A stretch of DNA of 64,000 nt from Leifsonia sp040686855 (GTDB lineage Bacteria; Actinomycetota; Actinomycetes; Actinomycetales; Microbacteriaceae), in the NCBI RefSeq assembly GCF_040686855.1, contig NZ_JBFBOG010000002.1, forward strand, positions 1,054,001 to 1,118,000, read 5' to 3'. Every line of letters begins with the position of its first letter. Positions within the stretch are counted from its first letter, which is position 1. The notes below the pieces were generated by a model. That model ran no database searches and was not told the DNA's origin. It worked only from the letters and a program-made list of their open reading frames with translations. The position numbers and the translations under genes were made by a program. Of the stretch, positions 26,771 to 35,023 are shown one piece after another.

Positions 26771-27759
26771 CAGTTGTCGAGCGCCGCGCGGGCCTTCAGC
26801 GGCTCCCACCAGGCGCGGTTGTCGCGGTACCACTGCACGACGTCGGCGAGGCCCTGCTGGAACGGCACCAGCGGCTCGTAGCCGAGCTCCGACTGGATCT
26901 TGGAGATGTCCACCGAGTAGCGCAGGTCGTGGCCGAGGCGGTCGGCGACGCGGTCGACGTACGACCAGTCCTTGCCGGTCGCGTCGAGGAGCAGCTGGGT
27001 GAGCTCCTTGTTGGTGAGCTCGGTGCCGCCGCCGATGTTGTAGATCTCGCCGGCGCGGCCGTTCACGAGCACCATCGCGATGCCGCGGGTGTGGTCGTCG
27101 ACGTGCAGCCAGTCGCGGATGTTGTTGCCCTCGCCGTACAGCGGCACGTGCTTGTCGTCGATGAGGTTCGTGACGAACAGCGGGATGACCTTCTCGGGGA
27201 AGTGGTACGGCCCGTAGTTGTTCGAGCAGCGCGTGATCGAGAGGTTGAGGCCGTGGGTACGGAAGTAGCTGCGCGCGAGCAGGTCGCTGCCGGCCTTGGA
27301 GGCCGAGTAGGGCGAGTTCGGCTCGAGCGGGCGGTCCTCGGCCCACGAGCCCTCCGCGATGGAGCCGTAGACCTCATCGGTGGAGACGTGGACGAAGCGC
27401 TTCAGGTTGTTGCGCAGCGCAGCGTCGAGCAGCTGCTGCGTGCCGAGCACGTTGGTCTCGACGAAGATCGAGGCGTCGCGCACCGAGCGGTCGACGTGCG
27501 ACTCGGCGGCGAAGTGCACCACCGCGTCCACGGTCGGGAACAGCTCGTCGAGCAGGCCGCCGTCGCGGATGTCGCCCTTCACGAAGGTGTAGCGCGGCGA
27601 ATCGGCCACGGGCGCCAGGTTGGCGAGGTTGCCCGAGTACGTCAGCGCGTCGAGGACGACGACCTCGGCGCCCTCGAGGCCCGGGTACGCGTCCTGCAGG
27701 GTGCGCCGGACGAAGTTGGAGCCGATGAAACCGGCGCCGCCGGTGACGAGAATCTTCAT
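26770..27759 (-). CDS. rmlB: dTDP-glucose 4,6-dehydratase
   Basis: 329-residue extended SDR. It converts dTDP-glucose to dTDP-4-keto-6-deoxyglucose. GGAGFIGSNF is the NAD+ loop; STDEVYGS (Thr-Asp-Glu catalytic triad), YSASKAGSD (Tyr-x3-Lys) and RCSNNYGPYHFPEKVIP are diagnostic. Preceded by a TAGACT box at 27803-27808 that is back to back with the TAGGCT box of the divergent wall protein gene. Transcribed with rmlD. Confidence 0.97.
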   Translation of the reverse strand: MKILVTGGAGFIGSNFVRRTLQDAYPGLEGAEVVVLDALTYSGNLANLAPVADSPRYTFVKGDIRDGGLLDELFPTVDAVVHFAAESHVDRSVRDASIFVETNVLGTQQLLDAALRNNLKRFVHVSTDEVYGSIAEGSWAEDRPLEPNSPYSASKAGSDLLARSYFRTHGLNLSITRCSNNYGPYHFPEKVIPLFVTNLIDDKHVPLYGEGNNIRDWLHVDDHTRGIAMVLVNGRAGEIYNIGGGTELTNKELTQLLLDATGKDWSYVDRVADRLGHDLRYSVDISKIQSELGYEPLVPFQQGLADVVQWYRDNRAWWEPLKARAALDN

Positions 27760-27802
27760 GGGGATGGATGACCTGCCTCACGGAGTCGTGGATTACCGGG
27801 CG

Positions 27803-27808
27803 AGTCTA
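27803..27808 (-). promoter_or_regulatory. -10 box TAGACT of rmlBD
   Basis: TAGACT on the minus strand, 43 nt upstream of ATG 27759. Confidence 0.5.
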
Positions 27809-27853
27809 CCAATGGGGCGTGAAAGCTCTTGATCTCCGACAACGATTTGCCGC

Positions 27854-27866
27854 TAGGCTGCGGATC
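27854..27866 (+). promoter_or_regulatory. -10 box TAGGCT with 7-nt spacer
   Basis: TAGGCT (27854-27859) then 7 nt to ATG 27867: leaderless geometry, and no SD sequence is present. Confidence 0.6.
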
Positions 27867-29705
27867 ATGGTCTCTGGGGGGAACCGCGCGAGAGTGCGCG
27901 CGATGGTCACTGCTGTCTTGTCGTTCGCGGTCGTCGCGGGGGTGCTGTCGGCGTCGCCGGCGGTGGCGGGCGAGGTCGCGCCGGGCGCTCCGCCGACCGC
28001 CGAGCAGCAGAACCGCTTCGTGGCGGAGGGACTCGCCGGCACCGTCTCGTCGCTCGCCGCCTCCGATGCGGATCCGTCCAAGTTCGTCGACGGCGACCTC
28101 GTGAGCGACGCCGTCTTCTTCAACGGCACGGCGTGGTCGGCTTCGACCGTCCAGTCGCTGTTGAACACAAAGGGCGCGAGCTGCCCGGCCGGGAGCAACC
28201 CGGTGTGCCTCAAGAGCGCGACGTTCACGACGCCGAGCAAGGCGGCGGGTGCCGCGTGCACCTCCGCCTACACGGGAGGCAGCGGGAAGACCGCCGCGCA
28301 GATCTTCGCCGGCGTCGGCGCCGCCTGCGGCATCAACCCCGCCGTGCTCGTCGCCCTGGTGCAGAAGGAGCAGGGTCTCGTCTCGACGTCGGCGCCCACC
28401 CAGTGGATGTACGACCACGCGACGGGCTGGAATTGCCCCGACGTCGGCGCCGATCCGCAGTGCGACAACACGCCGACCTCTACCGGTTTCTTCAACCAGG
28501 TCTACGGCGCGGCCTGGCAGTTCAAGCAGTACGGGGCCGATCCGTACTTCGCAAAGCGGTTCCCGGTCGGGAAGGTCAGCCCGATCGGCTACAACCTCGA
28601 CGCGAGCTGCGGCACCAAGCAGGTGGCCGTCCAGAACAAGGCGACCCGCGCGCTGTACATCTACACGCCGTACACCCCGAACGCCGCGTCCCTCGCGAGC
28701 TACCCCGGAGAGGGCGACGACTGCTCGGCCTACGGCATCCGCAACTTCTGGATGCTGTTCAACGCCTGGTACGGATCCTCGACGGCGGGCTCGGTGCCCT
28801 CCATGAACCGCATCGCCGGTGGTGACCGCTTCGAGACGGCGGCCGCCATCTCGCGGGCGGCCTACCCCAGCCCCGGCGCAGGCGTGCCCGCCGTCTACAT
28901 CGCCAACGGCCTCAACTTCCCCGACGCGCTCGCCGCCGCGCCGGCCGCCGCTGCGAGTGGCGGCCCGCTCCTTCTGGTGCAGACCACCGCCGTCCCGCAG
29001 GTGATCATGACCGAGCTGCAGCGTCTCAAGCCGAAGCACATCTACGTCGCCGGCGGCGTCAACGTCATCACCGACGCGGTGATCGGCCAGCTGGCGAAGG
29101 TCCAGCCGGCGATCACCCGGCTCGGCGGCTACGACCGATTCAACACCTCGGTCGTGATCGCGCAGCGAGCGTTCGGGACGTCGGCGAGTTCCGCCTACGT
29201 CGCGTCCGGACTCGGGTTCGCCGACGCCCTGTCCGCCGGCGGGGCCGCCGGCGCGAAGCGGCAGCCGGTCATCCTGGTGAACGGCGCACTCGGCACAGTC
29301 GACGCGGGCACCCTGCAGGGACTCCGATCGCTAGGCATCACCAACGTGACCATCGTCGGCGGCACCACGGTGATCTCCAGCGGGTTCCAGGCGAGCCTTG
29401 CCAAGAACGGGATCGCCATCACCCGGCTCCAGGGCTCCGACCGCTTCGCGACCAGCATCGCGGTGAACGCGAACGCCTTCCCCGGAGCGACCACGACGTC
29501 CTACTTCGCCTCCGGGACCTCCTTCCCGGACGCGCTGGCCGGCGCCGCGTGGGCAGGCAAGGCGGGAGGTCCTCTGCTCGTCACACCGGTGGGCTGCGTG
29601 TACCCGGGGGCGGCCGAGCAGGCGCTGCGCTCGAAGGCGATCGGGCTGCTCGGCGGTGTCAATGCGCTCGGGCCTCAGGTGGGGGCTCTGGCGGTCTGCC
29701 AGTAG
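27867..29705 (+). CDS. Secreted wall-associated protein: lytic-transglycosylase-like domain + cell-wall-binding repeats
   Basis: 612 residues. Signal peptide ~1-36 (ending AVAG). Residues ~50-310 are shared with the protein at 31.3 kb: VSDAVFFNGTAWSASTVQSLL, ACGINPAVLVALVQKEQGLV, GFFNQVYGAAWQFKQYG and NFWMLFNAWYG. The 'INPAVLVALVQKEQGL' helix with its Glu resembles the catalytic helix of goose-type lysozyme/lytic transglycosylases; activity is not proven. Three PF04122-type repeats follow (RIAGGDRFETAAAIS and similar), for non-covalent wall attachment. It is leaderless from TAGGCT, and its stop codon TAG forms part of the -10 of rmlC. Position inside the rml cluster suggests a role tied to the rhamnose glycan. 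Confidence 0.85.
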   Translation: MVSGGNRARVRAMVTAVLSFAVVAGVLSASPAVAGEVAPGAPPTAEQQNRFVAEGLAGTVSSLAASDADPSKFVDGDLVSDAVFFNGTAWSASTVQSLLNTKGASCPAGSNPVCLKSATFTTPSKAAGAACTSAYTGGSGKTAAQIFAGVGAACGINPAVLVALVQKEQGLVSTSAPTQWMYDHATGWNCPDVGADPQCDNTPTSTGFFNQVYGAAWQFKQYGADPYFAKRFPVGKVSPIGYNLDASCGTKQVAVQNKATRALYIYTPYTPNAASLASYPGEGDDCSAYGIRNFWMLFNAWYGSSTAGSVPSMNRIAGGDRFETAAAISRAAYPSPGAGVPAVYIANGLNFPDALAAAPAAAASGGPLLLVQTTAVPQVIMTELQRLKPKHIYVAGGVNVITDAVIGQLAKVQPAITRLGGYDRFNTSVVIAQRAFGTSASSAYVASGLGFADALSAGGAAGAKRQPVILVNGALGTVDAGTLQGLRSLGITNVTIVGGTTVISSGFQASLAKNGIAITRLQGSDRFATSIAVNANAFPGATTTSYFASGTSFPDALAGAAWAGKAGGPLLVTPVGCVYPGAAEQALRSKAIGLLGGVNALGPQVGALAVCQ

Positions 29706-29714
29706 ACTCTCGGA
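29703..29714 (+). promoter_or_regulatory. -10 box TAGACT of rmlCA, overlapping the upstream stop codon
   Basis: TAGACT at 29703-29708 is 6 nt before GTG 29715. Its TAG is the stop codon of the preceding gene. Confidence 0.55.
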
Positions 29715-30338
29715 GTGCAGATCCGCGAATTGACGATCCCCGACGCGTACGAGATCACCCCCAAGCAGCACGCCGACGACCGTGGCGTGTTCCTGGAGTG
29801 GTACCGCTTCGACCGGTTGGAGGAGGCCGTCGGCCACCGCCTCGACCTGCGGCAGGCGAACACCTCCGTGTCGAAGCGCGGCTCGGTGCGCGGCATCCAC
29901 TTCGCCGACATCCCGCCGAGCCAGGCCAAGTACGTGACCGCGACCCGCGGCGCCGTGCTCGACTACGTCATCGACATCCGGGTCGGCTCGCCGACGTACG
30001 GCCAGTGGGACTCGGTGCTGCTCGACGACACCGACCGCCGCGCCATCTACATCGCCGAGGGGCTGGGCCACTGCTTCGTCGCGCTGACCGACGACGCCAC
30101 CGTGAGCTACCTCGTCACCGACGTCTACAACCCGGGACGCGAGCACGGCATCAACCCGCTCGACCCGGACATCGCGCTGCGCTTCCCGGACGAGGCGGGC
30201 GAGCCGCTGCTGTCGCCGAAGGACACCGACGCGCCGTCCCTCGCCGAGGCCGCCGCGGCCGGCCTGCTCCCCACCTGGGACGCGGCCCGCGCGTATTACG
30301 CGTCGCTCGACGCGTCCACCGACAAGGGAGGCAACTGA
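29715..30338 (+). CDS. rmlC: dTDP-4-dehydrorhamnose 3,5-epimerase
   Basis: 207-residue cupin that epimerises dTDP-4-keto-6-deoxyglucose at C3 and C5. DDRGVFLEWYR, QANTSVSKRGSVRGIHF (catalytic His) and IYIAEGLGHCFVAL (Tyr/His region) are conserved. GTG start, no SD, leaderless spacing from TAGACT. rmlA begins 2 bases after its stop codon. Confidence 0.95.
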   Translation: MQIRELTIPDAYEITPKQHADDRGVFLEWYRFDRLEEAVGHRLDLRQANTSVSKRGSVRGIHFADIPPSQAKYVTATRGAVLDYVIDIRVGSPTYGQWDSVLLDDTDRRAIYIAEGLGHCFVALTDDATVSYLVTDVYNPGREHGINPLDPDIALRFPDEAGEPLLSPKDTDAPSLAEAAAAGLLPTWDAARAYYASLDASTDKGGN

Positions 30339-30340
30339 CG

Positions 30341-31204
30341 ATGCGCGGCATCATCCTCGCCGGCGGATCCGGCACCCGGCTGTGGCCGATCACCAAGGGC
30401 ATCTCGAAGCAGCTCATGCCCATCTACGACAAGCCGATGGTCTACTACCCGCTGTCGACGCTGATGATGGCGGGCATCGACGAGATCCTGATCATCACGA
30501 CGCCCGAGTACAACGAGCAGTTCCGCGCACTCCTCGGCGACGGCTCGCACCTCGGCATCCGCCTCGAGTACGCCGTGCAGGAGTCGCCCGACGGCCTCGC
30601 ACAGGCCTTCATCATCGGCGAGGAGTTCATCGGCGACGAGTCGGTCGCGCTCGTCCTCGGCGACAACATCTTCCACGGCACCGGCCTGGGCTCGTCGCTG
30701 CGCAACCACAGCAGCATCGATGGCGCGCTGATCTTCGCCTACCAGGTCAGCAACCCGACCGCGTACGGCGTTGTCGAGTTCGACGACGACTTCAAGGCGC
30801 TCTCCATCGAGGAGAAGCCGGCGAAGCCGAAGTCGAAGTACGCCGTCCCCGGCCTCTACTTCTACGACAACAGCGTGGTCGAGATCGCGAAGACCATCGA
30901 GCCCAGCGCGCGCGGCGAGCTGGAGATCTCGACCGTCAACGAGCGCTACCTGGAGGCCGGCAACCTGCAGGTCCAGGTTCTGGACCGCGGCACCGCGTGG
31001 CTCGACACCGGGACGTTCGAGTCGATGATGCAGGCGTCGGAGTACGTGCGCGTCATCGAGGACCGGCAGGGCTTCAAGGTGGGCTGCATCGAGGAGATCG
31101 CCTGGCGCGCCGGCTGGATCGACGACGCGCAGCTCGAGGCGCTGGCCGCTCCGCTCGTGAAGAGCGGCTACGGCAGCTATCTCATGCGTCTGCTGAGCGA
31201 GTAG
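30341..31204 (+). CDS. rmlA: Glucose-1-phosphate thymidylyltransferase
   Basis: 287 residues. First step of dTDP-rhamnose synthesis: dTTP + glucose-1-phosphate to dTDP-glucose. MRGIILAGGSGTRLWPITKGISKQ is the nucleotide-binding start; LGDNIFHG, EKPAKPKSKYAVPGLYFYD and DTGTFESM are hallmarks. It directly follows rmlC (GGAGG inside the rmlC end serves as SD). With rmlBD this completes the pathway. Confidence 0.97.
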   Translation: MRGIILAGGSGTRLWPITKGISKQLMPIYDKPMVYYPLSTLMMAGIDEILIITTPEYNEQFRALLGDGSHLGIRLEYAVQESPDGLAQAFIIGEEFIGDESVALVLGDNIFHGTGLGSSLRNHSSIDGALIFAYQVSNPTAYGVVEFDDDFKALSIEEKPAKPKSKYAVPGLYFYDNSVVEIAKTIEPSARGELEISTVNERYLEAGNLQVQVLDRGTAWLDTGTFESMMQASEYVRVIEDRQGFKVGCIEEIAWRAGWIDDAQLEALAAPLVKSGYGSYLMRLLSE

Positions 31205-31223
31205 CGCACTCTCCGTGCGTCGC

Positions 31224-31249
31224 GCCCGGGGTCTTGCGCAGCCCCGGGC
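31224..31249 (+). terminator. 8-bp GC stem-loop after rmlA, abutting the next -10 box
   Basis: GCCCGGGG (31224-31231) pairs with CCCCGGGC (31242-31249); loop 10 nt, no T-tract. It touches the TAGGCT box at 31250, so it may both end rmlCA transcripts and occupy the -35/spacer region of the next promoter. Confidence 0.45.
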
Positions 31250-31262
31250 TAGGCTGGCCCGC
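31250..31262 (+). promoter_or_regulatory. -10 box TAGGCT with 7-nt spacer
   Basis: TAGGCT (31250-31255), then GGCCCGC, then GTG 31263: leaderless. Confidence 0.6.
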
Positions 31263-33323
31263 GTGACGCCGACTCGCCACCCCTTCCGCATGCTCGCCGC
31301 CGTGCTCTCGGTGATGGCGGTCGTGCTCGTCGGCGCCCTCGCCACGACGCCCCAGCGGGCCGAGGCGGCGAACGCGGCGGACTTCCAGCCCGGCTACATC
31401 ATCAGCGACTCCAACTTCTACAACGGGAGCGCGGTCGACGCCGGCAACATCCAGGCGTGGCTCAACGTGCAGGTCCCGGCGTGCGACGCGGGCTACACCT
31501 GCCTGAAGGACTACCGCGAGTCGACGTACTCGCGGGCGGCGGATGCGATGTGCGCCGCCTACAGCGGTGTCGCGAACGAGACGGCCGCGACGATCATCGC
31601 CAAGGTCGGCGCCGCCTGCGGCATCAGCCAGAAGGTCATCCTCGTCCTGCTCCAGAAGGAGCAGAGCCTCGTCACCGACACCTCGCCGACGACCGGCCAG
31701 TACCAGAAGGCGACGGGCTTCGCGTGCCCGGACACCGGCGGCTGCGACACGACGACGCTCGGCTTCTACAACCAGGTCTACAAGGCCGCCTGGCAGTTCA
31801 AGCGCTACAGCAACCCGCCGGGGACGTCGCCCTACTTCAGCTGGATCCCGATCGGCCAGGCCAGCGCCATCCGCTACAGCCCGAACGCCGCCTGCGGCTC
31901 GTCCAACGTCGTCGTGCGCAACCAGGCGACCGCGGCCCTCTACTACTACACGCCGTACCAGCCGAACGCCGCGGCGCTCGCCAACCTCTACGGCACCGGC
32001 GACGGATGCTCGGCCTACGGCAACCGCAACTTCTGGCGGCTGTACGCCGACTGGTTCGGTTCGCCGACGTCCGGCGCGCAGCCCACCGGGAACTTCGAGG
32101 CCGGCACGCTCGGCGCGACCACCTTCTCGGTCTCCGGATGGACATTCGACCCGTCGCTGAGCACCGTGCCGCTCAACGTTCAGATCACCTGGAACACCCC
32201 ATCCGGCACCAGCACGCAGACGGTCGTGGCGAACCTCAACCGACCGGACGTCGGGGCGGTGTACCCGATGGCGGGACCGGCGCACGGGTTCTCCGCCAGC
32301 GTCCCGCGCACCACGGACGGGCAGTACTCGGCGTGCCTCGTCGCGATCGCGGCGCCCGGCAACCCGGCAGGCAACAGCGACCTCGGCTGCCGCACGGTGC
32401 TCTACTCCAGCACCATCGGCGGGAGCCCGGCCAGCAGCAGGATCTCGGGCTCCGACCGATTCGACACGTCGGTGGCCGTCTCGAAGGCCGCCTACCCCGC
32501 CTCGGGCGTCCCCGTGGTGTACATCGCCTCCGGCATGAACTTCGCGGATGCGCTCTCCGCCGGGCCTGCGGCTGCCGCGCAGAAGGGTCCGCTGCTGCTC
32601 TCGACCGGCGCCGACGTCACCGCCAGCGTGCTGGCCGAGGTCAAGCGCCTGGCGCCCGCCAAGATCGTCGTCGTAGGCGGCGTGAACGCGGTGTCCGCCG
32701 CAGCGGTGGCCAAGCTCGCCGCTCTGCAGCCGAACGTCCAGCGCATCGCCGGCTCTGACCGGTTCGAGACGTCGCGCCTGCTCGCGCAGTACGCCTTCCC
32801 GGGTGTGAAGGGCGCCTACTTCGCCTCGGGTCTGAACTTCCCCGACGCGCTGTCGGCGGCGTCCGCTGCGGGGGCCGGCGGTCAGCCCGTCGTCCTGGTG
32901 ACCGGATTCGGTTCGACCGACGCCGGGACCAGCGCCTACGCGTCCTCGGCGAAGCTCACCTCCGCGACCATCGTCGGCGGCACGACGGTCGTCTCGACGG
33001 CGCTGGACGCCTCCATGCGCGCCTCGGGCGCGACCGTGACGCGGATCGGCGGCTACGACCGCTTCGACACCAGCCACCTGGTCAACTCGCAGAAATTCCC
33101 GACCGCGTCGACCGCGTACGTGGCGTCGGGCGTCGACTTCCCGGACGCGCTGGCCGGCTCGGCTGTGGCCGGGGCGCAGAAGGCGCCGCTGTTCGTCGCC
33201 CGGTCCTACTGCGTCCCGCGGTCGATCGGGAACGACCTGGTCACGATGAAGACCACCAAGGTGGTGTTCATCGGCGGCACGACGGCGCTCTCGGCCGACA
33301 CGGCGGCGTTCCGGCCCTGCTGA
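31263..33323 (+). CDS. Secreted wall-associated protein, paralogue of the 27.9-kb gene product, with extra domain
   Basis: 686 residues. Signal peptide ~1-36 (ending RAEA). The N-terminal ~255 residues parallel those of the protein at 27.9 kb (IISDSNFYNGSAVDAGNIQAWL, ACGISQKVILVLLQKEQSLV, YKAAWQFKRYS, NFWRLYADWFG). A ~110-residue beta-rich domain not found in the paralogue follows (FSVSGWTFDPSLSTVPLNVQ... ACLVAIAAPG), and three PF04122-type repeats end the protein. The Glu-containing helix again suggests a lysozyme-like fold. The GTG start at 31263 is fixed by the leaderless promoter. Confidence 0.84.
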   Translation: MTPTRHPFRMLAAVLSVMAVVLVGALATTPQRAEAANAADFQPGYIISDSNFYNGSAVDAGNIQAWLNVQVPACDAGYTCLKDYRESTYSRAADAMCAAYSGVANETAATIIAKVGAACGISQKVILVLLQKEQSLVTDTSPTTGQYQKATGFACPDTGGCDTTTLGFYNQVYKAAWQFKRYSNPPGTSPYFSWIPIGQASAIRYSPNAACGSSNVVVRNQATAALYYYTPYQPNAAALANLYGTGDGCSAYGNRNFWRLYADWFGSPTSGAQPTGNFEAGTLGATTFSVSGWTFDPSLSTVPLNVQITWNTPSGTSTQTVVANLNRPDVGAVYPMAGPAHGFSASVPRTTDGQYSACLVAIAAPGNPAGNSDLGCRTVLYSSTIGGSPASSRISGSDRFDTSVAVSKAAYPASGVPVVYIASGMNFADALSAGPAAAAQKGPLLLSTGADVTASVLAEVKRLAPAKIVVVGGVNAVSAAAVAKLAALQPNVQRIAGSDRFETSRLLAQYAFPGVKGAYFASGLNFPDALSAASAAGAGGQPVVLVTGFGSTDAGTSAYASSAKLTSATIVGGTTVVSTALDASMRASGATVTRIGGYDRFDTSHLVNSQKFPTASTAYVASGVDFPDALAGSAVAGAQKAPLFVARSYCVPRSIGNDLVTMKTTKVVFIGGTTALSADTAAFRPC

Positions 33324-33356
33324 CGCGCTGACGCCCGACGGGGCTCACGGCACGGC

Positions 33357-34154
33357 TCAGCGGCTGTCGTCGAGGTGCAGGTAGCGGTAGAACTCCGCCT
33401 TGCGCTCCGCGAGCGTGTGGTGCTGGTTCGTCTCGTCGAGGACGAACTCCACCGGGGTGTCGACCTTGCGCAGCACCCAGCCGCGCTTGCGGGCGTAGCC
33501 GCACATCCAGATGTCCTCGAGGAACGTGAAGTAGCGCGGCAGCTCGGTGAAGAAGGACAGGTCGGAGACGATGTCGAGGTCGCAGGCGCAGCCACCGGTG
33601 CCGACGTAACTGACGCGGTCGCCGGGCTCCGCGGGGGTGCGTGCCCAGTACTCGCCCTCCATGGTCCATGCCCAGTACCCGGCGATGGTCTTCGGGCCGG
33701 ATGCGTCGAGCAGGTCCGTGAGGAATGTGTCGCTGACGTCCTGGTCGTCGTCGAGCATGACGAAGGTCCCGCGCTCGCCCGCGACCCACAGCTGCCGGGC
33801 GGCGAAGAAGCGGCCGAGACCGCCGACGTTGACCGGGCTAGAGAACAGGGAGACGGAGGCGAGCGCGCCGTGCGGGCGGTACGCGGCGATCCGCTCGCGG
33901 TAGTAGGTGTCGTCGGACGGCTTGTTGTTCCACAGCAGGAGGCGCACGCGGGTGCCCTGCTGAGCATCCAGCTGCGTGAGCACCGCGTCGATGCGCTCGC
34001 GCCGGTTCCACAGGCACATGATGACCGCCACCCCGTCCGGGTCGCCCGAGCGCAGCAGTTCGCGCATCCGGAAGCGGCCCGCGCGGTAGAGGCGCATCGC
34101 CGCTCGCCAGCGCACCGCGGAGACGGCGCGACGGGCGAAGGAGGCGGCACTCAC
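33357..34154 (-). CDS. GT2-like glycosyltransferase
   Basis: 265 residues. GT-A fold elements are visible: VAVIMCLWNRRERIDAVLTQL, then the metal site FVMLDDDQDVSD, and later TGGCACDLDIV and FTFLEDIWMCGYARKRGW, whose ED is the likely base. The GTG start at 34154 overlaps the previous gene's stop as GTGA, so it is the last gene of the ABC exporter operon. Acceptor and sugar are unknown. Confidence 0.84.
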   Translation of the reverse strand: MSAASFARRAVSAVRWRAAMRLYRAGRFRMRELLRSGDPDGVAVIMCLWNRRERIDAVLTQLDAQQGTRVRLLLWNNKPSDDTYYRERIAAYRPHGALASVSLFSSPVNVGGLGRFFAARQLWVAGERGTFVMLDDDQDVSDTFLTDLLDASGPKTIAGYWAWTMEGEYWARTPAEPGDRVSYVGTGGCACDLDIVSDLSFFTELPRYFTFLEDIWMCGYARKRGWVLRKVDTPVEFVLDETNQHHTLAERKAEFYRYLHLDDSR

Positions 34155-35023
34155 CGCGACACCCACCACAACCGGCCCCAGAGGCCCAGTCGCACCGCGA
34201 GCCGCAGCGGCGCGAAGTACCAGGGGGAGTACTTGCGCGAGAGGTAGCGGTAGGCGCTGTCGTGGTGCGCCTTCTCCATGCGCTTCCGCTCCCGCGAGGT
34301 GGAGTGCGCGCCCGTGTGGGTCACGACGGCCTCCGGGACGTACACGTTGCGCCAGCCGGCCTTGCCGAGCCGGTCGCCGAGGTCGACGTCCTCGAAGTAC
34401 ATGAAGTAGCCGGGGTCGAACCCGCCGAGCTCGCGGTACGCCTCGCCGCGGATGAGGAGGCACGCGCCCGACAGCCAGCCGGCGTCGCGACGCGTCTCGG
34501 TCTCCCGCTCGGCGCGGTAGCGGACCGTCCACGGGTTCGAGGGCCAGAGGCGTCCGAACAGGGCGTGCGCCACGCCGGTGCGGAGCGACGGGAGGCGGCG
34601 CGCGGAGGGATAGACGGTGCCGTCGGCGTCCAGGATCTTGGGTCCGAGCGACCCGGCAGACGGGAGCTGCTGCCCGGCGGCGACGAGTGCATCCACGGCG
34701 CCGGGGGAGAAGATCACGTCGGGGTTGGCCACGAGCACGTAGTCCGGCTCGACCAGCGCCGCGTCGACCGCGCCGCGCACCCCGCCGCCGTACCCCTCGT
34801 TCTCCGGGAGCTCGACGAAGCGGTACCCGGCGGCCGTGACCGCCGCGCCGACTTCGGCCGCCTCGGCGGAGGCGTTGTCGGCCACGACGACCTCGTCGAT
34901 GCGGCCGGCCGTCGCCAGGGACGACAGGAAGGGCCCGATGGTGTCGGCGGAGTTGTACGTGACCGTCACCGCGAGCACGCGCGGGGCGGCGCTCGCGGCG
35001 TCGCCGGTCGGGCCGCCGGTCAC
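34151..35023 (-). CDS. GT2 glycosyltransferase, rhamnosyltransferase (WbbL/RfbF)-like
   Basis: 290 residues. VLAVTVTYNSADTIGPFLSSL, VVVADNAS, ENEGYGGGVRGAVD, VLVANPDVIFSPG (DxD-like) and GWLSGACLLIRGEAY...GGFDPGYFMYFEDVDLGDR match dTDP-Rha:GlcNAc-PP rhamnosyltransferases and relatives. The GTG start overlaps the ABC ATPase stop codon. The nearby complete rml pathway provides a donor. Linkage specificity is inferred. Confidence 0.88.
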   Translation of the reverse strand: MTGGPTGDAASAAPRVLAVTVTYNSADTIGPFLSSLATAGRIDEVVVADNASAEAAEVGAAVTAAGYRFVELPENEGYGGGVRGAVDAALVEPDYVLVANPDVIFSPGAVDALVAAGQQLPSAGSLGPKILDADGTVYPSARRLPSLRTGVAHALFGRLWPSNPWTVRYRAERETETRRDAGWLSGACLLIRGEAYRELGGFDPGYFMYFEDVDLGDRLGKAGWRNVYVPEAVVTHTGAHSTSRERKRMEKAHHDSAYRYLSRKYSPWYFAPLRLAVRLGLWGRLWWVSR

